Part shown: positions 54,782 through 63,311 of the stretch, piece by piece
Layout: every line of letters begins with the position of its first letter
Numbering within the stretch: the stretch's first letter is position 1
Assembly (NCBI RefSeq): GCF_017922435.1
Contig: NZ_VDEZ01000005.1
Span: 62,001-126,000, forward strand
Source of the DNA: Thalassospira sp. ER-Se-21-Dark
Lineage (GTDB): Bacteria > Pseudomonadota > Alphaproteobacteria > Rhodospirillales > Thalassospiraceae
DNA length: 64,000 nt
Direction of reading: 5' to 3'
The notes under the pieces: model-generated
Told to the model about the DNA's origin: nothing
Seen by the model: only the letters and a program-made list of their open reading frames with translations
Databases searched by the model: none
Made by a program: the position numbers and the translations under genes

Positions 54782-56212
54782 ATGACCAATACTCTTTATC
54801 GTTTCAGGCCCATAGAATACATTTTATCATCTGACGACCTCGGATATCAGAAAGATCCGGTAAAGCCTTATGGCTTCGACGAACTCAGAAAAAATCAACT
54901 ATACCTATCCCCAATGGAAAATCTGAACGACCCAATGGAGGGATATAAGAACCTATATTGGAAGGGCGACAAAGTAATTTGGAATAATTTTTTCAAACAC
55001 TATGCAATGTGTTTAACGGCTTGCATGTGCCAAGCCACGCTTCACGGCCCTTCCTACAGGGTAACAAGGCAAGATATCCCGATACACCAGTCTCATCGCC
55101 GTTCGAACGACGATATAGTAAAGTCAGTAATCACCAGCTTGGCGTCGTGCGAACATGTTCTTGGATATATAGAAGCATTTGCGGAAGCAAAAAGAAAAAT
55201 CCATAAGAACGAGCTACGCTTCTATTTAAGCACTATAAACATGCACATAACCGACTTTGTGCGCGTAGCATTTGCAGGTTTGGATCCAAGCTTAACGCCA
55301 ATTGACGCAAGTTTATCTAAAAAGACATTGCTCAGCAAAAGCGCAATATCAAGGTTTCTTAGTATTAGTGAAACCTCTGCAATTGAGGAAAAGAATGCTC
55401 AAATATCAGTGAAAGAAAACGAGTTCAAACTTGCGACTATGATCAAATCCGAACCATGGGGGCAAGTGGGAGCAAACATTACCTATGATTTCCCATCTTT
55501 GTATCTCGATGCCATCGAAGATCTATTGTATCCGAAAGCGCTAATAGCTTGCCTGTCAGAACGATTCGATAACCCATCCATGTGGTCGCACTACTCCAGA
55601 AATCACTCAGGCATTTGCTTACAATTTACCACTGACGGAAAGACCTTTCCCGTGAATACGATTGTAGGAATCGGTGGAACCGCAACAAACACCAAATACG
55701 ATGTTGGTCTAGTCAATCTCACTTTGCATAAAGTGACATATGACCAAGAATACCCAGAGACCGATTTTTTCAATTCCTTAGGCCAGCTGCCAATACCTAC
55801 CTTGAATAGTGCATGGCTTTACGATGACGAAGGAAACCGAAGCAGTTGCCTTAACCAGCTCACCAACGATGAAGGCACTTGGCGTCAAAAGTATTGGGAA
55901 CACCACCCATCTACAGTAACTAAAAAACTATCCGACTGGGAATACGAGAGTGAATTCCGAGCAATTTCCACGTCAGGGTTCAATCAAGACATTGTCTCAA
56001 AGAACACCACATATAATTTTGATAACTTGGACGGAATCATCTTCGGCATGCAAACCAAAGATGACTACAAGACAAAAATCATAGAAATAATTAAAGAGAA
56101 GTGTGATACGGCGAACAGATCATGCTTCAATTTTTATCAAGCTTATTACAACCCAAAAACCAATAGAGTTGAAAAGGTGAAGCTTGAAAAAATCAGCCAG
56201 TTTAAGCTCTGA
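54782..56212 (+). CDS. DUF2971-family protein, AT-rich, probably horizontally acquired
   Basis: A 476-residue protein with the DUF2971 pattern: LYRFRPIEY at the start, LRKNQLYLSPMENLNDPMEGYKN near residues 36-58 and LIACLSERFDNPSMWSHYSRNHSGICLQF in parts near 255-285. The C-terminal YESEFRAIS and DGIIFGMQTKDD segments also fit. The gene and its flanks are clearly richer in A and T than the surroundings. DUF2971 proteins occur often in accessory islands and phages; the function is unknown. A TTG at 54773 is a less likely start. Confidence 0.8.
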   Translation: MTNTLYRFRPIEYILSSDDLGYQKDPVKPYGFDELRKNQLYLSPMENLNDPMEGYKNLYWKGDKVIWNNFFKHYAMCLTACMCQATLHGPSYRVTRQDIPIHQSHRRSNDDIVKSVITSLASCEHVLGYIEAFAEAKRKIHKNELRFYLSTINMHITDFVRVAFAGLDPSLTPIDASLSKKTLLSKSAISRFLSISETSAIEEKNAQISVKENEFKLATMIKSEPWGQVGANITYDFPSLYLDAIEDLLYPKALIACLSERFDNPSMWSHYSRNHSGICLQFTTDGKTFPVNTIVGIGGTATNTKYDVGLVNLTLHKVTYDQEYPETDFFNSLGQLPIPTLNSAWLYDDEGNRSSCLNQLTNDEGTWRQKYWEHHPSTVTKKLSDWEYESEFRAISTSGFNQDIVSKNTTYNFDNLDGIIFGMQTKDDYKTKIIEIIKEKCDTANRSCFNFYQAYYNPKTNRVEKVKLEKISQFKL

Positions 56213-56301
56213 GGTTTCGTGATTTTTATTCGCTAATAAATCCTTGCAGGGATTTACTTTAGCATCCCCCCATTTTGTCAAATTACGGCGCGAGTTCCAC
56301 A

Positions 56302-56877
56302 TTACCAATATTGCTCATATTCCTTGAGCAAGAGCGCCGTCGCCATCAAGCCACGGCTTTCCGCAAACTGAATGATCTTGCCTGTCGTAAGAGCCGGGTT
56401 TTGATAGCCCGCCCGCATGGTTCTTAACGCGCCAAACGCTGTCTGCTCATGAAGCGTAATGGTATCGGAAATAAACTCATCAGGTGATTTGAGCTCAATC
56501 CCGAATTTCACCAATTCATCCGGTGGAAAATCCTTCAGATTGTCGGTCACAAGAACCTGTGCGTTGGTATGAACTGCGGCAGCCAAAACGTGACGGTCAT
56601 CCGGGTCTGGCAGTGTAACAGCCGGGATGAACGCGTCATATCCGGTCACGCAGGCATCCCGGAACGCCCGCTCCATTGCCGCACGCTGCTTTGTCCCATC
56701 CGCCTCACCCTTGGTGATTTTCAGGATCGCACGTTCGGTTTCCTCAAGGATCTCCGGGCTCCAGCGCGGGCGAAAAAGCTCCGCCTCGGCAAGATAAAGC
56801 AGCAGGTTCCGCTTGAACACATCGGCCAGAACACAGGCATCAAGAAGTGCTGTAAAATGGTCTGCCCGATAGGTCAT
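56302..56877 (-). CDS. PIN-domain toxin-like protein
   Basis: A 191-residue PIN-domain protein (PIN_3-like). The acidic site residues are visible: Asp13 in ALLDACVLAD, Asp residues in LPDPDDRHVLAAA near 89-101 and Asp in VTDNLKDFP near 110-118. PIN toxins are Mg-dependent ribonucleases. It lies 6 bp after a DNA-binding protein that would be its antitoxin. Confidence 0.85.
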   Translation of the reverse strand: MTYRADHFTALLDACVLADVFKRNLLLYLAEAELFRPRWSPEILEETERAILKITKGEADGTKQRAAMERAFRDACVTGYDAFIPAVTLPDPDDRHVLAAAVHTNAQVLVTDNLKDFPPDELVKFGIELKSPDEFISDTITLHEQTAFGALRTMRAGYQNPALTTGKIIQFAESRGLMATALLLKEYEQYW

Positions 56878-56883
56878 TTGCCC

Positions 56884-57354
56884 TCAATATCCTTTCAAAA
56901 GGAGCTCTGCATCCATTTTTGCCAGTTCGGACAAAGCCTCGCGACGCTCTGCGTCCCGGTTTGACTTATAGGCAAACAAATCCTCGGCCTTGATCCGGCG
57001 GTGCCGCCCAACGGTGGCATACGGGATGTCACCGGCTTCCAGCAGCTTGATCAGATAGGGCCGCGACACATTCAACAAATCTGCCGCTTGTTGCGTTGTC
57101 AAATCTGCCGAAAGCGGGATCATCTGAAATCCCTGACGACTGGACACCAGACGCAGCAACGCCATCAGGCTTTCCGTCAAAGCCGGGCTGAGCGTAATCG
57201 TTTCCGGTTTCCCATCACCGGGCATGACGGTCAGCTTGGTATCCTCACCATCCTTGGTCTGCGAAGCAATAATCTGGCGGAGCTGATCGGCAGTCGCACT
57301 TTCAATCTGGGTTGGCAATCTACCGCCAAAGTCGTCTTTGCGAATTGCGGACAT
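56884..57354 (-). CDS. Helix-turn-helix antitoxin (excisionase/HTH_17 type)
   Basis: A 156-residue protein. The MerR-like HTH_17 motif is LTTQQAADLLNVSRPYLIKLLEAGDIPYATVGRHRRIKAEDLFAY in parts, at about residues 85-129. The N-terminal half resembles the Phd-like antitoxin part found with PIN_3 toxins. It is upstream of and adjacent to the PIN gene, so the two form a toxin-antitoxin unit. Confidence 0.82.
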   Translation of the reverse strand: MSAIRKDDFGGRLPTQIESATADQLRQIIASQTKDGEDTKLTVMPGDGKPETITLSPALTESLMALLRLVSSRQGFQMIPLSADLTTQQAADLLNVSRPYLIKLLEAGDIPYATVGRHRRIKAEDLFAYKSNRDAERREALSELAKMDAELLLKGY

Positions 57355-57411
57355 CTATAACTCTCCAGTTTACGGCATCATCGATGCTGAATGCCAAAGA
57401 TGATGCGCATA

Positions 57412-57447
57412 ATGCACCCTATGCACCCTATGCACCCTATGCACCTT
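57412..57447. repeat. Four tandem 9-bp repeats in the antitoxin promoter region
   Basis: ATGCACCCT three times and ATGCACCTT once, in a row, about 60-90 bp ahead of the antitoxin start. It may be a copy-number-variable site or a regulator array. Confidence 0.8.
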
Positions 57448-57498
57448 ATACGCCTCACACACTAAACGCAATATTCGAAACAAACGCAATAAACGAAA

Positions 57499-57987
57499 TC
57501 ACGGGATCTTCTTATCCGCACTCCGCTTAACCACACTCACGCCCAAAACCCCCAACGCAATACCCCAGATCGGGCTGGTATTGACCAGCGCTGCAATGAT
57601 CGCCGGAGCCTGAAGCGGGGTCAGGATGATGGCAGCCGCAATTGCCCCCATGGTCATGATCCAGGTAAGTGCGACGGCGTAGCCGAAGCTGGGGCGCCAA
57701 CGGCGTACAAAGGCGTCTTCGCTGGCGACCTCGGCGCGGATGGTGCGGTTGACCGATTTCAGGGTTTCGGTATCGCGCGCCAGTTCGATTTCGGCCATGC
57801 GTTCGGTGTGGCGGTTGGCGGCGTTTATTTGTTCCGGTGTAACGTCGCCCTTGGTGACAGCGGTTTCGACCTGTTTGAGGCCGTCGGCGGCGGCTTTGGC
57901 AATCGGGTTGTCGATATGATCAAGCCCCGCACCCACCGCCTTCATCAAAAGCGGCAGGCCGATCTGGGCGAGCAATGCAGGAATCAT
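57499..57987 (-). CDS. Phage/GTA-type holin (3TM holin)
   Basis: A 162-residue membrane protein. The N-terminus IPALLAQIGLPLLMKAVGAGLD is amphipathic. The coiled middle has NAANRHTERMAEIELARDTETLKSVNRTIRAE in parts. WRPSFGYAVALTWIMTMGAI and SPIWGIALGVLGVSV give the later helices. This matches the 3TM holin family used by gene transfer agents and temperate phages. A diverged partial copy of its 3' end sits at 54059-54162. Confidence 0.82.
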   Translation of the reverse strand: MIPALLAQIGLPLLMKAVGAGLDHIDNPIAKAAADGLKQVETAVTKGDVTPEQINAANRHTERMAEIELARDTETLKSVNRTIRAEVASEDAFVRRWRPSFGYAVALTWIMTMGAIAAAIILTPLQAPAIIAALVNTSPIWGIALGVLGVSVVKRSADKKIP

Positions 57988-58158
57988 TTTGCACCTCTGG
58001 CAATTTTTGAAGCCTTCACGATGGTTGGGATTGTCGGTAAGACGTGGCGAAAAGTAGTGGCGAGAACCGGCGCGCAGCGTACGTGTCAGTACGTGAGCAC
58101 CGGAAGCGCAGCCAATGCTTCTTTGCAGTCCGTCTTGGCGGCAAGAGCGGCCATCGGA
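57988..58158. other. Intergenic stretch between holin and endolysin
   Basis: No gene recognised in about 170 bp. It contains a direct repeat GTACGTG-TCA-GTACGTG near 58080-58100. Open frames on both strands look non-conserved. Confidence 0.4.
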
Positions 58159-58641
58159 TTAACCGATGTTCTTGTAGAACAGGTGATTGCCAATCTCGGC
58201 GACCGGCACATGCCCACGCGCCCAGAACGGGTCCACCGCATGGGTGTGATAATGGGTGGCACCCTCGGTTTGATCGCAAAGCTCCCCCGCCACCGCGCGT
58301 TTGGCGATGCGTTTGCACAGACGATAGGCCGGGTCACGCGGGCTGAGTGCGAGCAACTTCTTGCGGTTGGGGTCCGCCTTGTTCCAGCAGGAAAACTGTG
58401 CCGGTTTCAGGCACACCGATTTGATGTCATTGCCCCACCAATAGCGCCCGCGAGATTGCGCAAACGCCACGCGGTTAAGGATCACCGATGCCACCGCCTC
58501 GATCCCGGTAAGCTCTTCGCCGCGTGCCTCGCCATAAAGGGTGCGGGCAAGCACGTCGACCTCGGGCAGTGTATCGGTGTCGGTCACTGACTGTGCGACC
58601 GGCTGTGGCGCTGGTCGGGTCAGGGTTTGGCATTCAGTCAT
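58159..58641 (-). CDS. Cell wall hydrolase, SleB-like (phage endolysin)
   Basis: A 160-residue peptidoglycan hydrolase of the SleB (Hydrolase_2) family. The domain starts LARTLYGEARGEELTGIEAVASVILNR in parts near residues 31-57, with the catalytic Glu in YGEARGE. It continues FSCWNKADPN and ends GATHYHTHAVDPFWAR near 127-142. There is no signal peptide. Its start overlaps the stop of the preceding phage gene (ATGA), and the holin follows, forming a lysis cassette. Confidence 0.88.
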   Translation of the reverse strand: MTECQTLTRPAPQPVAQSVTDTDTLPEVDVLARTLYGEARGEELTGIEAVASVILNRVAFAQSRGRYWWGNDIKSVCLKPAQFSCWNKADPNRKKLLALSPRDPAYRLCKRIAKRAVAGELCDQTEGATHYHTHAVDPFWARGHVPVAEIGNHLFYKNIG

Positions 58642-58961
58642 AAGCTCAGATCCTTTTTGCTCGGGGGTACAGGCATGTCGAGCTTGGCCTCGATCCGGAG
58701 CAAATGGCCGGTCAGGCGTTTTTCGACATCCTTGAGATAGGGGATGGAGACATAGTTGCGCGCGACATCGAGCTTGAAGGCGGCCAACGCATCGCGCAGG
58801 TCGGTAATGTCGGTTTCATGGCGCGTGCGTTGGGTTTCTGTGCGGCTGAGAAGCTCGGCACGCATCCGCCAATGCAGCCAGAACAGGCTGGCGACAACGG
58901 GAATTTCAACAGCCGTGATCCACCAGATCACATCGACCGTCTGGGTCACAGGCAGGGTCAT
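58638..58961 (-). CDS. Small membrane protein with coiled coil in the lysis cassette
   Basis: A 107-residue protein with an N-terminal membrane helix (VIWWITAVEIPVVASLFWLHW) followed by a charged helix (LLSRTETQRTRHETDITDLRDALAAFKLDVA in parts). GAGG precedes the ATG at 58961; longer frames reach 59225 but lack support. Such proteins are common next to phage lysis genes. The role is unknown. Confidence 0.65.
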   Translation of the reverse strand: MTLPVTQTVDVIWWITAVEIPVVASLFWLHWRMRAELLSRTETQRTRHETDITDLRDALAAFKLDVARNYVSIPYLKDVEKRLTGHLLRIEAKLDMPVPPSKKDLSL

Positions 58962-58989
58962 GGGGGCCTCGATTTTCGGACAAAGAAAA

Positions 58990-59014
58990 ACCCGCAAACC
59001 GATGGCTTGCGGGT
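58990..59014 (-). terminator. Terminator after the small exported protein
   Basis: On the minus strand ACCCGCAA, loop of 9, TTGCGGGT then a T-run. It lies between the exported protein gene and the lysis genes. Confidence 0.75.
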
Positions 59015-59112
59015 CAGGTCGCTGGCGCATTCCGCCCGGGGATAACAGTGGCGATATTCCCCGGCCCGAATGATCAGCAAAAATCGTCAGGAAGCGGCAT
59101 TCAGGGGCGCGC

Positions 59113-59418
59113 TCAGGCAGCCGGTCCCTTAAGCTTTTCTTCCAGGTCCTGCCAGGCCTCGCCAGAGGCGACAAGGCAGCTCGGGCCGGACGGATAGGTA
59201 AACAGGATGGTCCAGGTCTGGCCATCAGGCGCCTTGAGCACCTCGATCACGCCACCATTGGACGTGACGCCGACTGCAACCGGTTCTTCGGAATATTTCG
59301 CGCTCAGGCTATCGATCACCTTGGATCGGTCCCCGCAAACGGGGGACGCCGAGGCTTGGGGAATTGTTACTGCAACGGCACCTGCCACCACAGCAATCAA
59401 GCTCAGTGTTTTCAACAT
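59113..59418 (-). CDS. Small exported hypothetical protein
   Basis: A 101-residue protein with a signal peptide ending PQASASPVCG near residue 24. The mature part has two cysteines and a YPSGPSCLVASGEAW segment. No family recognised. It lies within the phage block and may be a morphogenetically unrelated passenger gene (moron). Confidence 0.6.
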   Translation of the reverse strand: MLKTLSLIAVVAGAVAVTIPQASASPVCGDRSKVIDSLSAKYSEEPVAVGVTSNGGVIEVLKAPDGQTWTILFTYPSGPSCLVASGEAWQDLEEKLKGPAA

Positions 59419-59706
59419 GGTCAGGCCTCCTGACAGTCAGGTGCGCCCACATGGACGTCTTGTTTTCCTGGACTGCAAAATCAATCAACAAATGATCTTT
59501 GGCCGCTTCCTTGTGCCGGCTTCATGGGCCGGGACCCGTCTTTTTCTGGCTTCGAAAACTCACTTTAGTATAGGAAGAAAAATTACTTACTATGCTTTCA
59601 TATAATAAACGTAGGGAGCAAAGCTGAATTTTCCATGAACATCTCACAAATGTGATACACGGCCCCCGCTAACCATTTGGCATTGTGGGAAAGTTTTTTT
59701 CTTCCC
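59419..59706. other. Intergenic region, AT-rich
   Basis: About 290 bp between the exported protein and the terminase gene, with an AT-rich part near 59560-59700. Probably holds a promoter. No gene or clear hairpin seen. Confidence 0.45.
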
Positions 59707-61215
59707 TCACGGATTGAAATGGCTCTCGGCTGCGAAAATCCCGCTTTGCCCCCGCCAGTCGGCCCGTCTGACCGGCATATCGACCCGTGGCAAGCGCACC
59801 GGATCGTTCAAAATACACCCCGCCACCGCATCAAGCCCGTCATCCGGGCCATTGCCATCGGGATGCCAATCACGCATCTGCGCCACGAACGGGGTTTGCC
59901 CGACCGCCCGATGGACATGCAACAAGCCTGCCCCCATCACCGCGCCAAAGGCATCCTCGATCCGGGTGGCTTTGTTGGTGCTTTCATAATGCTCTACGAC
60001 GCTGGCCGCCCATCCGATTGATTTCAGTTCACGCCGCAGGATATTGGGCAGGAACCGGCCAATGCCATTGGTCTCGACCCGCACAGACGGCAAGTGATGG
60101 CGCGCCATGAACCCGGCGACTTGCGCACAAAGCTGGCTGGCCTCATCCTGCCACGGTTTGTCGTCACTTGGCGCCGGATCGCTCGAACTTGATGCCCGCA
60201 GCCACGCCATATCGTGCAACCAGTATTCGCCCTGATCACAGATATAAACGCACGCCACCACCGCCCCGTCGCCGCGAAGCGACCCGAAGCTCGGATCAAA
60301 GTGACAGGCACTGGCGACCATGGTGCGTCCGCCAAGCTGAAGCGTCATCCGGCCATTGCCATGGGTAATCTCGGCCGCGTCGTCATAGAACCGCAATTTC
60401 GCGGGGTCGAGCATCCCGGCCACCGGGGCGACCATTTCAAGCATCATCTGGCTTTGAAACTTGCGTTCGGGTGTGCGGGCCCGCATCGCCGCAATCGCCT
60501 GATTGTCAAACCGTTCCGGCCAGTTCGATGTCCCGTCCCTATTGACGATGGGCAGCTCAAAGCGTGAAAACCCGGCCAGAAACGGGGCTGCTTCCCCCAC
60601 CTCGGACCGGGCTTCACGGGCATAGATCGAATAATAACTGTGCGGTGTGCCGACATAAAGCTGCGCACCGGTCGGGCCCAGCACATAGGCAATCTCGCCA
60701 AGCTTTTCGCGCAGTTCGGACCGCTTGTGGGCGGTGTCGCTGTTTTTGGGCACCTCGACATCATCGCAAATCACGATATCGGCCCGTGACCCCGTGATAT
60801 TGCCGCCGATCCCCACCGCCTGCATGGAGGGATCACGCAACACAGCCGGGCGCGCCACGGTAAATCGCTCGCTGCCCCAATCAATCAGCTTTTCGGGCAA
60901 CAGTGATGCCATCAGCGGATGGCGCTCCACCACGCGCTTGACGTTGCGCACCATCTTTTTCGCAAGGTCAAGATCGGCCGCAAGCACGAGAATGCGCAAG
61001 TCGGCATTCCGATACAGCAACCAGGCACAAAACAACCCGACCAGCGTCGACTTGCCGGAATTGCGAAACGCCATCAAAAGCATCTCGCGCTTGCCCGATT
61101 GCCAGCAGTCTTCAAGCCAATCGGCCATCTTGCGATGATGGGCGGGCAGGCTGAGCCCCAACATCTGATCCCAGATCCAGACGAATTCGGCGAAGCGGGC
61201 CTCTGCCTTTGGCAT
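59707..61215 (-). CDS. terL: Phage terminase large subunit
   Basis: A 502-residue packaging motor. The ATPase half has a deviant Walker A AFRNSGKST near 49-57 and Walker B ADIVICDDVE near 145-154. The nuclease half has acidic residues in ACHFDPSFGS and DDGLDAVAGCILNDP. The ATG at 61215 has GGAG 8 bases upstream; a GTG at 61254 is an alternative. It is the clearest phage marker of the block. On the minus strand it comes after the tail-type genes. Confidence 0.88.
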   Translation of the reverse strand: MPKAEARFAEFVWIWDQMLGLSLPAHHRKMADWLEDCWQSGKREMLLMAFRNSGKSTLVGLFCAWLLYRNADLRILVLAADLDLAKKMVRNVKRVVERHPLMASLLPEKLIDWGSERFTVARPAVLRDPSMQAVGIGGNITGSRADIVICDDVEVPKNSDTAHKRSELREKLGEIAYVLGPTGAQLYVGTPHSYYSIYAREARSEVGEAAPFLAGFSRFELPIVNRDGTSNWPERFDNQAIAAMRARTPERKFQSQMMLEMVAPVAGMLDPAKLRFYDDAAEITHGNGRMTLQLGGRTMVASACHFDPSFGSLRGDGAVVACVYICDQGEYWLHDMAWLRASSSSDPAPSDDKPWQDEASQLCAQVAGFMARHHLPSVRVETNGIGRFLPNILRRELKSIGWAASVVEHYESTNKATRIEDAFGAVMGAGLLHVHRAVGQTPFVAQMRDWHPDGNGPDDGLDAVAGCILNDPVRLPRVDMPVRRADWRGQSGIFAAESHFNP

Positions 61216-61317
61216 TTTCCTCACTCCATCAATTTGGTTGTTGCGGTCTGTCACGTTCGCGTCCGGGCGACGTCAGAGCTGTGTCTGAACACAATGACAA
61301 CAAGGAGCAACCCGATC

Positions 61318-61764
61318 ATGCAGACCTATCGCAGCATGCGTCTTGGCGGCCTGATGGCAGCCTTTCTTTTCCTGGCACTTGGTCTTTTGCTGGCCCAGCC
61401 TGCACACGCCAAGCCGCCATCGGCCTGTGCCCCGACAACGTTTTCACTCAGCGGCAGCAATGTCGACAATCTCTGGAAACAGGTTACCAACAACCAGTGG
61501 AGCAAAATGTTGCCCATGAACTGGCAGGATAACGGGTTTCATTTTTACGCAAGGGTCCGTGAACGCGGCCCGGATGCCGGGATCAATACCCCCTCAGACC
61601 TTGAATCTGAAATCCGCCGTGGCACGCCTTCTGCCGAGGGCACGCCTAACCGCTGGCAAATCACGCTTCCCGTCACAAGCAGCACTGGTCGTCCCTTAAG
61701 AGTGATTTACGACTATTCCGGTGGCAAGAACGCCAAATGCCAATTGGTGACATTGTCCTACTGA
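61318..61764 (+). CDS. Small exported hypothetical protein (opposite strand to phage genes)
   Basis: A 148-residue protein with a signal peptide (GGLMAAFLFLALGLLLAQPAHA in parts, cleavage near residue 31). The mature part ends RVIYDYSGGKNAKCQLVTLSY and has two cysteines. AAGGAG precedes the ATG at 61318. It is inserted between phage genes on the other strand, the typical setting of a phage moron. No family recognised. Confidence 0.65.
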   Translation: MQTYRSMRLGGLMAAFLFLALGLLLAQPAHAKPPSACAPTTFSLSGSNVDNLWKQVTNNQWSKMLPMNWQDNGFHFYARVRERGPDAGINTPSDLESEIRRGTPSAEGTPNRWQITLPVTSSTGRPLRVIYDYSGGKNAKCQLVTLSY

Positions 61765-61825
61765 TCAAAGCGCCCCACCATTTGGAGCATCATCAAATGG
61801 TGGGGCATGCCCGGTTCATGGCATC

Positions 61826-62137
61826 TCATACCCCGTCAAGACTGCGCTTTGCCTCGGCAATCAGCTGATCAACATTGGTCTTGTCCGATGCTGCGTCGTC
61901 CACGTCCCCAACCCCCTGCGCCGCCCAGCGCAGCAATTTGATCAAACCATCAAGATGCCCGAGTGCCGCCTTGCACGCCGCCTGATGAGTGTTGAAATCC
62001 TTGGCGTCGCGCAAAAGCGCCGCCTGCTGTGCGGCCCGGCGATAGGCATTGCGCACGCGTTTGATATCTCCCGGCAAATCACGCAACAGTTCGGCGCGCA
62101 CGGCCGCGACTGGATCAGTATTTTCCGGCTCACTCAT
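61826..62137 (-). CDS. Small phage protein, possible terminase small subunit
   Basis: A 103-residue, mostly helical, charged protein (LPGDIKRVRNAYRRAAQQAALLRDAKDFNTHQAACKAAL in parts). It is upstream of terL on the same strand with only the moron between, so a small terminase role is possible. No motif proves it. Confidence 0.5.
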   Translation of the reverse strand: MSEPENTDPVAAVRAELLRDLPGDIKRVRNAYRRAAQQAALLRDAKDFNTHQAACKAALGHLDGLIKLLRWAAQGVGDVDDAASDKTNVDQLIAEAKRSLDGV

Positions 62138-62146
62138 TGCCTGTCC

Positions 62147-63253
62147 TTAAACCGTCGAAAGCTCTGAAAGCCGCGCATTGGAAAGCTTTTCGGGCCAATA
62201 GGCCAGATTGCGCAGATGCCCGTTCATCGCCTTGTCCGTCCCGCCAAAACTGCCCAGCACGATGTTGGTGAAATTGCGCGGCATGGCAAAGCCATCCGGG
62301 GAGGACAGCACCACACCATCCAGCCCGACCGAAACTTCGTCATCATCCCACGCCAATGCGATGCGATGGCGGCTATCCTTGGCAAGCGTGCCGTAAAGCG
62401 ACTGGGTAACAATGGGTTCACCCCCCTTGCGCAGTGAAATACGCAACTGATCGGCATCGCTGTCATAGCCAAGATCAAGGTGATCATCATTAAGGCTGCT
62501 GGCATAAAGCTGCACGATCCGCCAGATACCCGCCCAATCCTTGGCAGTATGGATATCAAACACCAATGTGCCCTGCCCTTGCGCGAACCAGTCGCCGGGA
62601 TCGAGCCGCACATCATCGGCCGCGCGTGCGGCCGGGATGCCGTTGCTGATGATATCGCTTGTCGGCACCGGCCCGGCTTCAAGCTGCGCATTCCAGATCA
62701 GGATTGAGGCCGGAAGCGCGCTGATCGCGGTGCTGATTTTCGGATAGCGGGTTGCACCGGATGCCGGTTCAGCAATCCACACCCGCTGCCAGTTTTCATC
62801 CAGCGTAAAGCCGTACGTGGAAGGCCCATCAATGCCACCCAGCGTAATGTCAGCCGTGCCCGAAACAGCGCGCATCCAGATCGCAAAGCAATAGCTGTCA
62901 CTGGCGACAAGCCCGCCGACATTCTGATAAAGCCCGTCCGCACCCCCAGCAGTACCGGGCAGGTCAAGCTGCATGGCGGTTGTCGTGCCATCGGGTGCGG
63001 GGGTCGCACTGCTGCTGACCACCACACCGCTGTTCTTTTCCCAAAGCGCATTGTCAAACGCGGTCGAATAGCGCAGCAAATTACTCGCCGCCCCCTCGAT
63101 CAACAGGCCCAACCGCCGACCAAGCCCGTCATGATCATAACCCGGTTCATCGTTTGAGCGGATTTCAAGCAGGCCATTTTCGGCGCGGATCAGCTTGGTA
63201 CTGGCACGCGCGAGCTTCATGCAGGCCGCAAGCGGCTGATAACGCAATCCCAT
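62147..63253 (-). CDS. Phage structural protein with LamG-like lectin fold
   Basis: A 368-residue protein. The start GLRYQPLAACMKLARASTKL and GLLIEGAASNLLRYSTAFDNALWEK are typical of phage head or tail proteins with a carbohydrate-binding-like domain. The C-terminal half has a concanavalin/LamG-like pattern (HRIALAWDDDEVSVGLDGVVL, NGHLRNLAYWPEKLSNARLSEL). GGAG about 9 bases upstream supports 63253. It is probably a tail or fibre component. Confidence 0.7.
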   Translation of the reverse strand: MGLRYQPLAACMKLARASTKLIRAENGLLEIRSNDEPGYDHDGLGRRLGLLIEGAASNLLRYSTAFDNALWEKNSGVVVSSSATPAPDGTTTAMQLDLPGTAGGADGLYQNVGGLVASDSYCFAIWMRAVSGTADITLGGIDGPSTYGFTLDENWQRVWIAEPASGATRYPKISTAISALPASILIWNAQLEAGPVPTSDIISNGIPAARAADDVRLDPGDWFAQGQGTLVFDIHTAKDWAGIWRIVQLYASSLNDDHLDLGYDSDADQLRISLRKGGEPIVTQSLYGTLAKDSRHRIALAWDDDEVSVGLDGVVLSSPDGFAMPRNFTNIVLGSFGGTDKAMNGHLRNLAYWPEKLSNARLSELSTV

Positions 63254-63311
63254 TGGATGCATCTCCGAACAGTGAGTTTTGATGGATGGCGGCGACAGGC
63301 CGAGGAACGCC

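Noticed and set aside
57412-57447. Possible CRISPR-like array
   Set aside because: The 9-bp units follow each other directly with no spacers, and no cas genes are near.
57312-57530. Plus-strand open frame with Asn-Ala-Pro-Tyr repeats
   Set aside because: The repeats come from the 9-bp tandem DNA; the frame overlaps the antitoxin and holin genes on the other strand and has no ribosome site.
54258-57987. Claim that this cargo is a proven new defence system
   Set aside because: Context is suggestive only; no domain with a known defence role was identified.
58044-58346. Small plus-strand frame between holin and endolysin
   Set aside because: No ribosome site, and it overlaps the endolysin gene; looks like chance.
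57808-58590. Long plus-strand frame across the holin and endolysin genes
   Set aside because: It is antisense to two well-supported phage genes and shows no protein-like pattern.
60919-61317. Upstream extension of the exported moron protein
   Set aside because: It lies antisense inside terL, and the signal peptide begins at 61318.
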